From Planctomyces sp. (GTDB lineage: Bacteria > Planctomycetota > Planctomycetia > Planctomycetales > Planctomycetaceae), in contig JAIXUU010000379.1 of the NCBI GenBank assembly GCA_027483405.1, forward strand, positions 1 through 34,873: 34,873 nucleotides of DNA. Direction: 5' to 3'. Position numbers and translations under genes: made by a program. Below are positions 1-9,866 of the stretch, one piece after another. The notes under the pieces are model-generated. The model saw only the letters and a program-made list of their open reading frames with translations, was not told the origin of the DNA and did not search any database. Within the stretch, counting starts at the first letter, position 1. Every line of letters begins with the position of its first letter.

Positions 1-1611
<1,611 letters not shown>

Positions 1612-1664
1612 GAGAGTAACTCTTGAGTGTCAGGTATTGGATCTGGTTGAAGTTTGTGCGTGTC

Positions 1665-2615
1665 CTAGTGGCATTCGGCTGTGAGAGGGCCGGCGAGTTC
1701 GTTGAGAAAGAAGAATTTTCCGGGTTGAGTCGTCATGTAAGTCGATGGAATCCAGGGGGTGGGAGCATGGCGAAAGGTCATCCAGAGAGAAAGACCCTGC
1801 CATTGCATGCCGCGAGAAAAGATGCCATCTGCTCCGCCAATGATATGGTCGGCTCCCAGGAACAGTGCTGGGCCAATGGTATTGGCAAAGGCTGGTACCA
1901 GCGTCGTGCGACTCTTAAAACTGGTCAGAGCATTCTGTTCGATGGTGAGAGGATGCAGTCTGGCACCCAGGCGATGGGTTTGCGCTTTCCACTCGGTGTC
2001 ACTGTCATATTCGCCAGCAAAGTGAGGCTCCCAGAAAGCAATATGGCAGACTCGGCCCACGCCAAAGACCACGACATGCATGGCCCCTTGAGATTTCAAT
2101 TCGCCCAGTTTTTCGGCATAACTGGGCAGGTTCTTACGAGTCGCGAAGTTCCTTTGCTTTTTCGGAACGGTCAACTTTCCTAAAGGACCATAGAAAGCCT
2201 GCTCCATGGCAAACTGAAAAGCGCCCGGATCAGTGGCGGGTAACGTATTTCCTGAAGCATCGCTCCATTCGTCCATGTTGAAGCCATAGACGTGTTCGCA
2301 CGAGACGTGCCACTCCTTGAGGAAGTAAACTGCCCAGCGATACATGCCCATCGGGCCTACAGGCAGGATGATCGATAACTTCCGGCCCGCTTCTTTCGCA
2401 CGGCGAATCGTCTGAGCAATCTCATGGCCCATAAAAGTGTCGAAATCGCCTTGGGAAACGCACTCGATCGGCTGGAATGATTTATGCCACCACGGCTGCC
2501 GCCGGGTAATGGTCGCCGGGTCAGCATCGACACAGGCATCGATTCGAGCGAGATCCCAACCGGCAGGAAAAAAGCCTTCCAGCATCGATCCAGCCAGAGT
2601 CGTCAACAGGTTCAT
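1665..2615 (-). CDS. NagB/6-phosphogluconolactonase-fold protein (glucosamine-6-phosphate deaminase-like)
   Basis: The protein has 316 residues from the ATG at 2615, chosen because GGAAGA lies 6 nt upstream; an in-frame ATG at 2642 would add nine residues. The family is the NagB/RpiA-fold sugar-phosphate isomerases, in which NagB converts glucosamine-6-phosphate to fructose-6-phosphate and ammonia. Visible signatures are FNMDEW (residues 112-117, matching the FNMDEY region with the catalytic Asp of NagB) and [14 protein letters not shown] (about 184-197), which aligns with the NagB GVGNDGHIAFNEP block. The His (191) and Glu (196) are kept, but the Asp that normally precedes the His by two residues is Val189 and the Gly is Cys. 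The reaction may therefore differ from canonical deamination. It lies 120 bp downstream of fmt on the same strand, but no functional link is evident. Confidence 0.7.
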   Translation of the reverse strand: MNLLTTLAGSMLEGFFPAGWDLARIDACVDADPATITRRQPWWHKSFQPIECVSQGDFDTFMGHEIAQTIRRAKEAGRKLSIILPVGPMGMYRWAVYFLKEWHVSCEHVYGFNMDEWSDASGNTLPATDPGAFQFAMEQAFYGPLGKLTVPKKQRNFATRKNLPSYAEKLGELKSQGAMHVVVFGVGRVCHIAFWEPHFAGEYDSDTEWKAQTHRLGARLHPLTIEQNALTSFKSRTTLVPAFANTIGPALFLGADHIIGGADGIFSRGMQWQGLSLWMTFRHAPTPWIPSTYMTTQPGKFFFLNELAGPLTAECH

Positions 2616-2735
2616 GAGTGATCTTCCGGTGTGGCTTGACAAAGAATCGCATCTTCCCCATTCGATACCATACCCGGAAGAGCAGCGATAGGTGTTGGGT
2701 TTGCGCCACGCAATAAGTCATCGACTCGGAAACAC

Positions 2736-3740
2736 TCATTCAGAAGTGATTACGGGCGAACCCAGGCAATCGCCAGGTCTGACGGGACGTCCTCGAAGAT
2801 ATTCGGCAGCCGACATGGCTCGCTTGCCTTCCGGTTGCAAAAAGAGAATTTCCAGCCGATGGTCGCCCGTTTGCACAAAAAGTCGACTCGATTCCGAACC
2901 GAGTCGACCCGGTGCTGTTTGTTCTGTTGACGACTCTGCAGACGATAAATTCATCGCGGAAGAAGAGATCACAGCGCCCTGCAGGATGGACAAGCGCAGC
3001 GGAGCTTTCCCTTCAGAAAAGAGCATCGTCTGTGGGCCGGGCCAAGGCTGCATCCCTCGAATATGTCGTTCGATGTCTATAGCGGGTTTAGACCAGTCGA
3101 TCAGGCCATGTTGTTTGGTGAGCTTGCCGACATGCGTGGCGAGAGTCTCATCCTGTAAGGTTTCCTGAGCCTCCCCCATAGCCAGTTGATCGACGACTCG
3201 CAGTGTTAATGGAACGGCCAGTTGCGCCAGACGTGCTTCGAGTGAACCTGTGGTCTCCTGTGCATCAACCTGGAGTTGATCAACACCCAGCATGGGGCCT
3301 GCGTCGAGCTTCGGGACAAGGCGAATGATGGTCACTCCCGCCACTTCATCACCGGACAGGACAGCTGCATGAATCGGTGTCGCACCGCGGTACTTGGGAA
3401 GCAGTGAGGCGTGGACATTGATGGTCCCCAGACGAGGCAGATCGAGAATCTCCCGTGACAGAATCTGGCCGTAAGCCGCCACCACAGACAGGTCGAGATC
3501 CAGTTCTTTGAGCCAGGTGGCATGCTCGGCATCACGAATGCGTGAAGGTTGGAAGACCGGGATGTTCCGCTCTTCAGCTAAACCAATGAGCGGGTTCTCG
3601 TGCTGATGATGACCACGTCCTGTTCTGGAAGGTTGCGTGATCAGTGCGACGACCTGGTGGTGTGGTGATTCGCGCAGGGCTTCAAAGACGGGTCGAGCTA
3701 ATGGCCCCGTCCCCAGAAAAGCAATTCGCAATGATCTCAT
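2736..3740 (-). CDS. fmt: Methionyl-tRNA formyltransferase
   Basis: The 334-residue protein formylates the amino group of methionyl-initiator tRNA using 10-formyltetrahydrofolate in the cytoplasm, which is needed for bacterial translation initiation. The N-terminal formyltransferase domain begins with RIAFLGTGPLARPVF. The catalytic signature NVHASLLPKYRGATPI contains N108 and H110, and D146 follows in VPKLDAGPML; these match the family catalytic triad. The C-terminal OB-fold domain (about 205-334) includes the typical IRGMQPWPGPQT segment. A serine-rich stretch near residues 255-285 looks like a variable loop. Length is normal for the family (about 310-335). A peptide deformylase gene, often adjacent to fmt, is not next to it here. 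The start at 3740 is followed directly by the conserved N-terminal strand, so the start is well placed. Confidence 0.96.
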   Translation of the reverse strand: MRSLRIAFLGTGPLARPVFEALRESPHHQVVALITQPSRTGRGHHQHENPLIGLAEERNIPVFQPSRIRDAEHATWLKELDLDLSVVAAYGQILSREILDLPRLGTINVHASLLPKYRGATPIHAAVLSGDEVAGVTIIRLVPKLDAGPMLGVDQLQVDAQETTGSLEARLAQLAVPLTLRVVDQLAMGEAQETLQDETLATHVGKLTKQHGLIDWSKPAIDIERHIRGMQPWPGPQTMLFSEGKAPLRLSILQGAVISSSAMNLSSAESSTEQTAPGRLGSESSRLFVQTGDHRLEILFLQPEGKRAMSAAEYLRGRPVRPGDCLGSPVITSE

Positions 3741-4356
3741 ACCAATTCACCAGTTCCTGGGGCCATCTCTTAAGTATCTCTAAGCAGGGTACATGAAGTT
3801 CTTACGGAATGTACCAGTCTTCAACAGCATCGCGTCAGACACTCAGCGCTGTGGCTCGCATGCTCATCTCTTTTTCAACTCCCAACTCCCAACCAAACCC
3901 GTCTGTTCAATTCGAGAAATCATGCGCAGCGAATTGAACTTCAATGAATTCTGAATGATGTGCTGCTGATTGGGCAAATCATCGGCAGAAAATGTCAGAA
4001 AAAATTGCCCTCTGGCGGAAAGTGCTGAAGCTTATGCAGGCAAAAAGTTCATGTTTTCGCTTGAAAACAGACGATTTTTAGAAGTTCGGAAGTTCTTGCC
4101 GGAACATCTTGACCTGCTTGAAGGCTTCACCTACAAACCTCCCACACACAACGCGAACGCCACTAGTCATGGATGACAACGGGAGTTCGACCACGATGTG
4201 TGACTCAATACCTGTGGTGGGTTTGCCGGCCGGAATGAATCCTGGCAGCGTGCACTCTTCTGCCTCAGGCATCTGAGGTTTTTCTTGCCTCCCCCTCGCG
4301 ACACCTGTCTCGCTTTTCCGGCACCGTTCTGTTCTTTCCTTCACAGGAAGGTACCC
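3741..4356. other. Intergenic region between divergent genes
   Basis: This 616-bp stretch separates fmt (minus) from the secreted repeat protein (plus), so promoters for both should be here. I found no convincing gene; a 68-codon frame at 3970-4176 has no family features and overlaps nothing conserved. A weak hairpin has arms GGTACAT (3788-3794) and ATGTACC (3809-3815). The AGGAAGG ribosome site of the downstream gene is at the right-hand end. Confidence 0.5.
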
Positions 4357-5616
4357 ATGCCTCGTTTTTCTATTGCCCTTTGGGCCACGCTTGCTGTTCT
4401 TGCTCCACACGCCAGTGCCCAGGCACAATGGTTTGGAGGTAACTCTGGCTGCAGTACCTGTAACACAGGTGCTTCGAGCTGGGCACCACCGCCGATGTTC
4501 CAATCGGCCAGTTGCAGTCCCTGTGCTCCTGTTTCCACTTGTGAAGTGGTGCAGCAGCCGATTATGCAAACCTGCTATCAGACAGTTCCTGTGACCGAAT
4601 TCCAGCAGGTCAAGCAGACTGTCAGACGACCAATTGTTGAAACCCGTTATGTCGAACAGCCTGTGACTGAATATGTCCCTGTGACAGAACAGAAGACATG
4701 TGAAGTCCCCACGGTTTCCTATCAGAACGTGACGGAAATGCGAACCCAGACCAAGAACATGGGTTACTGGGTGACACGTTATCAGCCCAACTGCCGACCA
4801 TCGCCTTGTGAAGTCGATAGTCGCCCAGGTATGGCTGGCTGGTGGAATCGGACCACTCATCAGATCGGTTCAGCCTTTACACCGCGCTATACAGCACAGC
4901 GTGAATATGTCGCGCGGACCTGTGTCCAGACTGTGCCAGTGACCCGCCAGGTCGCTATTCAAGGAACTCGCCAGGTTGCCTACAACGTCACCACCATGGT
5001 GGCCAAGCAATCGACTCGAAAAGTGGCTGTGAACGAAGTGCGATATGTCGATGAAGAAGTAACTGCCATGCGGCCTGTCACCGTGATGCGAACCGTGCCT
5101 ATTGGCAGTCAGATGGCCTTTGCCCCGATGGGCGGCACCGCCACTGCCTGGGGCCCGGTCTGGGGTTCACAAACAGTTCTGGCACCGACGGCTGATCCCA
5201 ACTTCTCGCGTTCTGCCACAGATATCCGCACTCGCAGTGCCACCAAAGACAATTTGGAACGAGCCAATCCCGATCGTCCCGACAATCGAACATCGAGTGG
5301 TGGTCTGCCGGCCAGTAAAATCAGTTTGCCTGTGCAGCCTCAGCCCACTTTGCTGAATGGCCCCACAGCCGAGATTCCACAGCCTCCGAAAACAGAACCT
5401 GTTTCACCCAAATCGAAGGGAGCTGTCATGACAGCGTCTCTGACGAATGTGCTGGATCAGGAAGAGCCACGAATTGTTGCTCGCCACGCTGCGGCGAAGC
5501 CTGCTGAAACACCTTCGATTGTTCGAGCCCAACGCTGGGTCGCTCGATCATCGAATTCTGAAACCCCTCCTGCGGCCGTTTCTTCGACCATCTCCATGGT
5601 TGATGCGGATCGCTAA
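4357..5616 (+). CDS. Secreted Cys- and Val/Tyr-rich repeat protein, function unknown
   Basis: The ATG at 4357 is preceded by AGGAAGG at 5-nt spacing and opens a clean signal peptide (RFSIALWATLAVLAPHASAQA, cleavage likely after AQA), giving a 419-residue exported protein; an upstream in-frame ATG at 4285 would bury that signal. The mature N-terminus is cysteine-rich (CSTC, CSPC, TCEVV). Two stretches of short beta-like repeats follow, built from TVPVTE, YVPVTEQ, RYVEQPVTE, TRQVAYNV and MRPVTVMRTVP units (about residues 65-135 and 185-265), separated by a W/P-containing segment. The last 150 residues are Pro/Ser/Thr-rich and probably disordered. It resembles planctomycete cell-surface or wall proteins rich in YTV-like motifs, but I cannot confirm family membership. 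It stands alone, with a terminator-like hairpin about 60 bp after its stop. Confidence 0.8.
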   Translation: MPRFSIALWATLAVLAPHASAQAQWFGGNSGCSTCNTGASSWAPPPMFQSASCSPCAPVSTCEVVQQPIMQTCYQTVPVTEFQQVKQTVRRPIVETRYVEQPVTEYVPVTEQKTCEVPTVSYQNVTEMRTQTKNMGYWVTRYQPNCRPSPCEVDSRPGMAGWWNRTTHQIGSAFTPRYTAQREYVARTCVQTVPVTRQVAIQGTRQVAYNVTTMVAKQSTRKVAVNEVRYVDEEVTAMRPVTVMRTVPIGSQMAFAPMGGTATAWGPVWGSQTVLAPTADPNFSRSATDIRTRSATKDNLERANPDRPDNRTSSGGLPASKISLPVQPQPTLLNGPTAEIPQPPKTEPVSPKSKGAVMTASLTNVLDQEEPRIVARHAAAKPAETPSIVRAQRWVARSSNSETPPAAVSSTISMVDADR

Positions 5617-5676
5617 CCCAGGCACCCCATGCCTGTCCCCTCTGTTCGTGTTGAAATGTCCCCCCCAAACCCCCGC

Positions 5677-5710
5677 GGCACCGGTTTCATACCGGTGCCC
5701 ATTTTCATTT
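5677..5710 (+). terminator. Rho-independent-type terminator hairpin
   Basis: Perfect 8-bp arms GGCACCGG (5677-5684) and CCGGTGCC (5692-5699) with a 7-nt loop are followed by a T-rich tail (CATTTTCATTT). It lies about 60 bp after the stop of the secreted repeat protein and is the best terminator candidate in the window. Confidence 0.75.
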
Positions 5711-6217
5711 ATACACCTCAAAAAGTCGTTGAAATGAGGCGAGAGTCCGCAGTGCCAGTGATGTGGTACATTCACTTTAACCCTTGAAGTGACCAAGGTC
5801 TTTGGGCACAAGATTGACTTTCCCCGTACCCAAAGTGATAATTTTAGACATAGACCGCGTGCGATGTGGCTACCGCAGCCGCTCGTATTCGTGGAGACCG
5901 CAGCTCAAAGTAGCTCGGATCAGCGTCGCAGAGACTGTTTTGTCGTGGGCATCGGGTCATGAGTACTGAGTTGTCAGTACTCACTCTGCTAATGCAGAGA
6001 AGTGACTCCCGCATCCGACTCCTCCGACGTATCATGACAATATGCGTGAATATTGTTCTTCAGGCAGGCTGAATTGGCTTCTCAGGTGATGAAGCCGGGA
6101 CTGAGATCTCTGCCCAGCAAGACTTTCTGCCACGCCGCCTTTCGTTACAAAGTTAGACACCTCAGAGCGTTATGAACGTTTGTTCCAAATTGCTGAGAGG
6201 TTGATCTGGAGAAAATC
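5711..6217. other. Intergenic region upstream of the tatA genes
   Basis: About 500 bp without a supported gene. A 63-codon minus-strand frame at 5844-6035 has no recognisable family feature and was not accepted. The main structure is the perfect inverted repeat at 5960-5983. The ribosome site of the first tatA (CTGGAG) lies at the right end. A promoter for the tatA genes is expected here but I cannot point to one with confidence. Confidence 0.45.
5960..5983. promoter_or_regulatory. Perfect 10-bp inverted repeat, possible operator
   Basis: Arms TGAGTACTGA (5960-5969) and TCAGTACTCA (5974-5983) with loop GTTG are perfectly complementary. There is no T-tract on either side, so it is not a typical terminator. 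It lies about 235 bp upstream of the first tatA, and a role as protein-binding site or RNA hairpin is an inference. Confidence 0.4.
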
Positions 6218-6400
6218 ATGTTTGGTCTGCCCGGTGGATGGGAATTGCTTGTTGTACTAGGAATTGTCCTGCTCCTTTTCGGAAATCGGCTTCCCAGCGT
6301 GATGCGATCACTGGGACAGAGCATCACGGAGTTCAAGAAGGGGGCCAAGGAAGCAGAACAGGAGCCCGAGAAGATTGACGATCGGGAAGCGAAAGTCTGA
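6218..6400 (+). CDS. tatA: Twin-arginine translocase subunit TatA/TatE, copy 1
   Basis: The 60-residue protein is the pore-forming small subunit of the Tat system, which moves folded proteins across the cytoplasmic membrane. It has the family layout: a short N-terminus (MFGLPGGWE), one membrane helix (about residues 9-22, LLVVLGIVLLLFG), the FG-NRLP hinge, an amphipathic helix (VMRSLGQSITEFKKGA) and a charged tail. GGAG lies 9 nt upstream of the ATG (CTGGAGAAAATC). The length is at the short end of the family. A second TatA follows 182 bp downstream. TatB and TatC are not in the window. Confidence 0.94.
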   Translation: MFGLPGGWELLVVLGIVLLLFGNRLPSVMRSLGQSITEFKKGAKEAEQEPEKIDDREAKV

Positions 6401-6582
6401 TTAGGAAGTCAACCAGCGATTTTTTTGAATGTTGACGGCCTGTTTCGCCTGAGCCCGCAGACTTGGCGGAACGCTGTTTGAATCGCCCTGGGCCTGCGCC
6501 TTTGAACAGCTTTGATCACCAGCGATTGTCGTAGATCTGGTCATTGGACAACGCACGAATATCATCAGCGAGGATTTGAATT

Positions 6583-6855
6583 ATGTTTGGTGCACCTGGT
6601 TGGCAGGAAATGATGGTCGTGGGGATTATCGCTTTATTGTTGTTCGGCAAGCGATTGCCCGAAGTCGCTCGCAGCCTGGGGAAAGGGTTGACGGAATTCA
6701 AAAAAGGGATGGCCGGTATGACGGACGATATCCAGAGTACTGTCTATACTCAGCCGGAGAGTTCGAAAACAACGCGGCCATTAGCCAAAGATGATGATGA
6801 GCCCGTCGTCTCCAGCGCTCCCAAATTTACTCCTCCCTCCGAACCACCCGCATAA
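6583..6855 (+). CDS. tatA: Twin-arginine translocase subunit TatA/TatE, copy 2
   Basis: This 90-residue paralogue of the upstream TatA shares the motifs LLLFGKRLPEVARSLGKGL and EFKKGM. The membrane helix is at about residues 9-22 and the amphipathic helix at about 26-46. The C-terminal tail is 30 residues longer than that of copy 1 and rich in Asp, Ser and Pro (DDDEPVVSS, PPSEPPA). GAGGA lies 8 nt before the ATG. Tandem TatA-type genes usually specialise, for example one acting as TatA and one as TatB, but this copy has TatA- rather than TatB-like length and motifs. The 182-bp gap suggests it may also have its own promoter. Confidence 0.93.
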   Translation: MFGAPGWQEMMVVGIIALLLFGKRLPEVARSLGKGLTEFKKGMAGMTDDIQSTVYTQPESSKTTRPLAKDDDEPVVSSAPKFTPPSEPPA

Positions 6856-6943
6856 GGGATCAGCAGTTTTGTGTGGGAATCCGGGCGGCAGATTTCAGTA
6901 AACATCCGTTAGGTGTCAAGCAATTTTGTCTGAAAGTAAGTTT

Positions 6944-7300
6944 ATGCCTTCCGAGTTTCTGGGGATTCTTGAGACGTTTCCGAATCCCTTTCCGCAGCGT
7001 GACTACTCGATTGAAACGATTTGTCCAGAGTTCACATCGCTCTGTCCAAAAACTGGCCAGCCAGATTATGGCACTTTGGTAATTACCTATGTGCCAGACG
7101 AAAAATGTTTCGAATTGAAGTCTCTCAAGCTTTATCTGCAGGCGTTCCGCAACCACGGGGCCTTTTACGAGCAGGTCACGAACATGATTCTGGATGATCT
7201 GGTGGCCGCGACTTCTCCGAGGAGTCTGGAAGTCGTTGCCCAGTTCACGCCTCGGGGTGGTATCCGCTCGAATGTCACAGTGAAATACGCCAAAAACTGA
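6944..7300 (+). CDS. queF: NADPH-dependent 7-cyano-7-deazaguanine reductase
   Basis: The protein of 118 residues (from ATG 6944) reduces preQ0 to preQ1 in queuosine biosynthesis. It is a short, unimodular QueF of the tunnelling (T) fold. [13 protein letters not shown] contains the nucleophile C34, which forms the thioimide with preQ0, and the conserved D41. The signature ELKSLKLY (57-64) is the QueF-specific motif distinguishing it from GTP cyclohydrolase [10 protein letters not shown] (69-77) follows. A TTG six codons upstream (6926) is an alternative start, and neither has a strong ribosome site. No other queuosine gene is in the window, and I do not see a preQ1 riboswitch in the 88 bp upstream. 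Confidence 0.95.
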   Translation: MPSEFLGILETFPNPFPQRDYSIETICPEFTSLCPKTGQPDYGTLVITYVPDEKCFELKSLKLYLQAFRNHGAFYEQVTNMILDDLVAATSPRSLEVVAQFTPRGGIRSNVTVKYAKN

Positions 7301-7808
7301 GAAATATACGAGAGACTGAGGTTGCGACCCGTCTTGTGCACCCGGCAGTAACAGGTTTTCAATTGGGGTCAGCTCAATAGACTCGATCGACCGTGCGACA
7401 GTTTGCCAAAAATCTAGGCGACAGCGTGTTCAATCGCGCGTCGCCTTTTGCATTGATATGGTGTCAAGATATTTACTGATGTTCAATTGAGTAGTATTGT
7501 TTGTCGTGGGATTCAGAGGGATTGTTGTGTTTGATCAACTCAATTGATGGAATTCAATGTGAATTTTCCATTTGTATTCCGTCAAGCCGAGTTTTTGGCG
7601 TTGCGGTTCAATCTTTGCAGATAACAATGAAATCAATCAGTGACGGGAAAAAATGTTTCCTGAGACGAAATACGTTCAAGGATTTTTTGCCCGGCGATTG
7701 ATTGGGTCTTGAAACGTTGAGAGCAGCATCTTGTGATAGGATGTCTCGAAACGTGGACTGGACCTGCTTGTGATGTGCAGACCCTCCGCCCACTAATGGC
7801 CCCCGTAC
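7301..7808. other. AT-richer intergenic region between queF and the GYF gene
   Basis: About 500 bp without a supported gene; the 66-codon frame at 7501-7701 shows no family feature. It holds a terminator-like hairpin at 7416-7446 and a spaced inverted repeat, TCAATTGAGT (7483-7492) and ACTCAATTGA (7538-7547). The region is noticeably AT-richer than its surroundings and probably contains the promoter of the downstream gene. Confidence 0.45.
7416..7450 (+). terminator. Terminator-like hairpin after queF
   Basis: Arms AGGCGAC (7416-7422) and GTCGCCT (7440-7446) enclose 17 nt that can pair further through GCG/CGC, and TTTT follows. It is about 115 bp after the queF stop, so it may end that transcript. 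The T-tract is short. Confidence 0.45.
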
Positions 7809-9713
7809 ATGCCTACACTCACTGCCATGACTTGGTATTACCGTCTTTTTGGCGAAGAATTTGGCCCAGTTCCTCACGAAATGCTCGTGACGCTGCTGGA
7901 GAACGGCACGTTATCGCACACCGATGAGGTGAGAGCCGAGACTGGATCGCACTGGTTAACGCTCAAGGAGGTTCTTGACGCACCTCAAGACCAGACTCTG
8001 GAGTCCGCAGGGCGAGCGACCCTCGACGGACTTGGCGATGCACAGAGTGGCTGGTACTGCAAAGTGTTGGGTCGAGAACTGGGCCCGATGGGCTTTGATG
8101 AGATTCAATCTTTCGTGGAAGAGGGGCAACTCGGGCCAGAAGCCGAAGTCAAGCTTGGGGCAGCCGGTAAGTGGCGCGCGGTACGCTCAATTGGCCGATT
8201 GATGGCTGTGCTCCCATTTGAAAAAGGTGAGCACAAGATCCCCGAAGGCCGACTTTCTAAGGAGATGCAGGCATTTCCCGGGAATGAACCTTCATCGAGT
8301 CGTGAATCGGCGAGACCTGCTCCCAAATCCCGTATTCGAGATGAGTTTGATGACGACGAGGATGACGATGATCGATCATTCGATGCACGTCGATCCCGCC
8401 GGAAAAAGAAAAACCGCCGGGGGAGTGACTCTCAGGGATACACTGGCAACACACCACCATTCGGTATGCCCGCGTTTTATCCTGGTGGGCCAGCCGTCAA
8501 TGGCTATGCCGGGTTCCCCGCTGCACCGACACCTGCCTATGGAATGCCTGTCGCAGGGGCAGGATTTGTCCCCCAGTGGCCACAAGCTGCTGCACCTGCC
8601 CCCGTCGATCATCTCTGGTACGCCTGGATCGGTGGTCAGGAATATGGCCCTGTCGATTACTCGCAGCTGACACAATGGGCAACTGCCGGGCAGTTGGCAG
8701 CCACCGACTATGTGCGTCAAGGGCAGGCCGGCCAATATGTGCTCGCCTCGACGATCAATGGTCTGATGCCACCCCCGGCTCCGCCGGTCATCTCGGCACC
8801 TGTCGCTCCTGCCATTGCGACTCCGCAGCCAGCAGTTGCGGCCACAACTTCATCTACCGCCGCTTCATCGGCTACTGCGTCCACTACCACAGCAAAAACA
8901 TCAGCGAAGCCTGCTGACTCTGCAGCGAATGCAGTGATTCCAGCAGCCAGCGTCGAAGCGAAAGCCGCTGTTGTTAAAGAAACACCGGTTGTAAAAGCTT
9001 CTGAGCCCGAACCCGAAGTCACCAAGAAGGCCACGAGCGAAAGTTCAAACTCGAATTCAAACTCATCGAGTTATTCTTCGTCTGCAGCGGCTTCCTCTTA
9101 CAGCTCAGGGGCGTCTTACAACTCGGGAGCCAGCAGTTATTCGTCAGGTTTTGGAGGAGCAGCTCCCTCCCGGCCCATGCCAGCCCGACCTGCACCAAAG
9201 AAAAAGGTCGCGGCAGAGCGTCCCGAATGGCTGGATGATGCCATCGAAGGCCTGAAGTCTCCCAAAGCTCTTGTGGCAGTCGGGCTCTTGGCTCTCGTGG
9301 GGATTTATTTCTCTCTGGGATTTTTACCTGCCAGCACGGGCAGTGATCGGCAGTTGCAGACCAGGTTGGAAGAAGTGCTGGCAACTGTGAAGAAGTTGCG
9401 TGAAACAAAAGCGCCGGCCGGTGAGTGGGAAGCACTCGCACAGGCCACAGCTAAAGAATATCCCAAGGATTTTGTGGATAAGCTCCAGAGTTCAGCCAGT
9501 CGCAAGTACCCCTACAAGCAACTTCACTTGTGGTGTGTTCGCGACCGCTTGCAGAAGATGATCAGCAACTCGAGGACAAAGGTGTCCCACGAAGAACGGG
9601 ACTTCGAGAACAATCTCCGCGAGGCTGCCAAACTTCTCGGAATGCCCTCCACCATACCGGCAGCCCCTGCGGTCGCGGAAGCAGGCGGCAAACCACCCTC
9701 TGGTGCCCAGTGA
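7809..9713 (+). CDS. Membrane protein with three GYF_2-type domains
   Basis: The 634-residue protein begins at ATG 7809 or the in-frame ATG at 7827 (no clear ribosome site). Three GYF_2-like modules are visible from the W-Y...GPV/GPM pattern: residues about 8-65 (TWYYRLFGEEFGPVPHEML), about 80-135 (GWYCKVLGRELGPMGFDEI) and about 266-325 (HLWYAWIGGQEYGPVDYSQL). Between modules 2 and 3 are a highly charged run (DEFDDDEDDDDRSFD then RRSRRKKKNRR) and a Pro/Gly/Ala-rich stretch. After module 3 comes an Ala/Thr/Pro-rich, then Ser/Tyr-rich low-complexity region, and one membrane helix at about 485-507 (LVAVGLLALVGIYFSLGFL). The C-terminal 120 residues are soluble and helical. GYF domains bind proline-rich peptides in eukaryotes; in planctomycetes and related bacteria the GYF_2 role is unknown. 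It is probably a membrane-anchored scaffold, but that is inference. Confidence 0.85.
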   Translation: MPTLTAMTWYYRLFGEEFGPVPHEMLVTLLENGTLSHTDEVRAETGSHWLTLKEVLDAPQDQTLESAGRATLDGLGDAQSGWYCKVLGRELGPMGFDEIQSFVEEGQLGPEAEVKLGAAGKWRAVRSIGRLMAVLPFEKGEHKIPEGRLSKEMQAFPGNEPSSSRESARPAPKSRIRDEFDDDEDDDDRSFDARRSRRKKKNRRGSDSQGYTGNTPPFGMPAFYPGGPAVNGYAGFPAAPTPAYGMPVAGAGFVPQWPQAAAPAPVDHLWYAWIGGQEYGPVDYSQLTQWATAGQLAATDYVRQGQAGQYVLASTINGLMPPPAPPVISAPVAPAIATPQPAVAATTSSTAASSATASTTTAKTSAKPADSAANAVIPAASVEAKAAVVKETPVVKASEPEPEVTKKATSESSNSNSNSSSYSSSAAASSYSSGASYNSGASSYSSGFGGAAPSRPMPARPAPKKKVAAERPEWLDDAIEGLKSPKALVAVGLLALVGIYFSLGFLPASTGSDRQLQTRLEEVLATVKKLRETKAPAGEWEALAQATAKEYPKDFVDKLQSSASRKYPYKQLHLWCVRDRLQKMISNSRTKVSHEERDFENNLREAAKLLGMPSTIPAAPAVAEAGGKPPSGAQ

Positions 9714-9745
9714 TTCCGATCTCTTCTCGATTTGACTCTACTTTG

Positions 9746-9780
9746 TGTGCCATGCCTGCAGCTCGAAGCAGGCATGTCTT
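9746..9780. repeat. Palindromic dispersed repeat, copy A
   Basis: Perfect 9-bp arms CATGCCTGC (9751-9759) and GCAGGCATG (9768-9776) enclose the 8-nt loop AGCTCGAA; flanks read GTGC before and TCTT after. The same layout recurs at 23887-23924 and, split, at 16433-16453 plus 16761-16782. It lies between convergent genes and may also act as a two-way terminator. Confidence 0.7.
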
Positions 9781-9866
9781 GGCTATCTCTCGCTGCACAT
9801 TGAATGACGGGAAAACTTACCCGCAAATCTGACTTCGCTGACTGGGGTATTTCAAGAACATGCCCA

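Noticed and set aside
4078-4860. 260-codon minus-strand frame across the start of the secreted repeat protein
   Set aside because: It overlaps the signal peptide and repeat region of a well-supported gene with a good ribosome site and has no recognisable motif.
5844-6035. 63-codon minus-strand frame in the gap before tatA
   Set aside because: No ribosome site, no conserved feature and an internal palindrome; kept only as intergenic DNA.
6856-6943. preQ1 riboswitch before queF
   Set aside because: The 88-bp leader shows no convincing pseudoknot-type aptamer pattern.
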